NCBI GenBank assembly: GCA_905373315.1
Contig: CAJPSL010000035.1
Coordinates: 1 to 5,243 of the forward strand
Source: Candidatus Saccharimonadota bacterium
GTDB lineage: Bacteria > Patescibacteriota > Saccharimonadia > Saccharimonadales > Saccharimonadaceae
DNA: 5,243 nt
Direction: 5' to 3'
The notes under the pieces: generated by a model
Told to the model about the DNA's origin: nothing
Seen by the model: the letters and a program-made list of their open reading frames with translations, nothing else
The model's database searches: none
Translations under genes and position numbers: made by a program
Part shown: one piece after another, positions 4,828 through 5,243 of the stretch
Layout of the letters: the number at the start of each line of letters is the position of its first letter
Numbering within the stretch: position 1 is the stretch's first letter

Positions 4828-5243
4828 CCCGATTCATCGCTGCATGAGTAATTGCTGCCGCCAAGGCATCGGCACAGTCGTCTGGTTTTGGCACATCCTT
4901 GAGTCCCAAGTTTAAACGCACCATTTCCTGGACTTGCTTTTTATCAGCTTTGCCATAGCCCGTTAGCGTCTGTTTGATTTGCAGCGGCGTATATTCGGCG
5001 ATCGGCAACCCCGCTTTTCGGCCCGTCAACATCGCCACGCCACGCGCTTCTGCCACAGAAATCGCCGTCGTCACATTACGAGCAAAAAACAATTTTTCAA
5101 TCGACATCACATCAGGCTTGGTCTCAGTAATAATTTCCGTCAAGCTATCAAAAATCTCCTCCAGCCGCTCATCAATCGGTGTGTGAGCTGGCGTTCTGAC
5201 GACCCCCACCGTGTCCGGCTGGTCAATATCGGAACCCTGAAAC
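4823..5243 (-). CDS. ruvC: RuvC, Holliday junction resolvase (5' end cut off)
   Basis: The frame is open from the stop at 4825-4823 to the right edge, giving about 139 residues, most of a typical 155-175-residue RuvC. RuvC is a dimeric RNase H-fold endonuclease that nicks Holliday junctions symmetrically. Visible family blocks are VVRTPAHTPIDERL, the catalytic Glu in MSIEKLFFARN, TTAISVAEARGVAML, LPIAEYTPLQIKQTLTGYGKADKKQVQ and the C-terminal catalytic Asp cluster KPDDCADALAAAITH. The N-terminal strand with the first catalytic Asp is beyond the edge. The frame continues upstream of the GTG at 5209-5207 with FQGSDIDQPDT, and family length requires more, so that GTG is internal. It is immediately upstream of ruvA. 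Confidence 0.95.
   Translation of the reverse strand, partial: FQGSDIDQPDTVGVVRTPAHTPIDERLEEIFDSLTEIITETKPDVMSIEKLFFARNVTTAISVAEARGVAMLTGRKAGLPIAEYTPLQIKQTLTGYGKADKKQVQEMVRLNLGLKDVPKPDDCADALAAAITHAAMNRV

Noticed and set aside
4381..4851. 156-residue open frame on the plus strand opposite ruvA
   Set aside because: It lies entirely antisense to a full-length, motif-complete ruvA and the end of ruvC, with a low-complexity, cysteine- and histidine-rich product typical of shadow translation.
1..5243. Mobile element, prophage, CRISPR array, toxin-antitoxin or defence system
   Set aside because: No transposase, integrase, terminal repeats, regularly spaced repeats or small paired genes were seen. 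The gene content is housekeeping.

Overview
The window reads as a compact chromosomal segment from a small-genome bacterium, most likely a Patescibacteria/CPR member and probably Saccharibacteria (TM7). That placement is an inference from how the proteins read: a PH-domain membrane protein with a disordered N-terminus, a short pilin, a RuvC/RuvA/RuvB set with small unrelated genes between them, and very tight packing. No database search was possible. TGA behaves as a stop: no TGA interrupts any long frame, and ruvB ends in TGA followed directly by TAA. This argues against the CPR lineages that read UGA as glycine.

Layout, left to right. Positions 1-320 (minus) hold the N-terminal third of recA. 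Its promoter is divergent from and interleaved with that of a type IV pilin-like gene (399-791, plus). The pilin gene converges on a PH-domain membrane protein (807-1646, minus). From there every gene is on the minus strand. In transcription order these are ruvC (partial, cut by the right edge), ruvA, an HD-domain phosphohydrolase gene broken by a frameshift, a HIT-family hydrolase, ruvB and the PH-domain protein. There is no rRNA, tRNA, CRISPR array, transposase or phage gene, and no gene-free stretch over 300 bases.

Function. RecA does strand exchange, RuvA and RuvB bind and migrate Holliday junctions, and RuvC cuts them, so four of the seven loci belong to homologous recombination. The HIT and HD genes look like nucleotide or phosphoester housekeeping enzymes and are not obviously part of that pathway. 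The pilin may belong to a type IV pilus. DNA uptake is one possible link to recA, but it is speculative.

The most interesting layer is regulatory. Almost every gene has its own sigma70-type promoter rather than sharing an operon promoter. At four genes (pilin, HD, ruvA, ruvB) a perfect TATAAT ends only 6-8 bases before the start codon with no Shine-Dalgarno sequence, which predicts leaderless mRNAs. recA and the HIT gene instead have strong Shine-Dalgarno sequences. Three promoters (pilin, HIT, HD) are covered by perfect inverted repeats with 7-base arms, which are candidate operators. The HD gene appears split by a one-base deletion, and its two halves together make one coherent HD-domain protein. 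I did not find a wholly new multi-gene system here.
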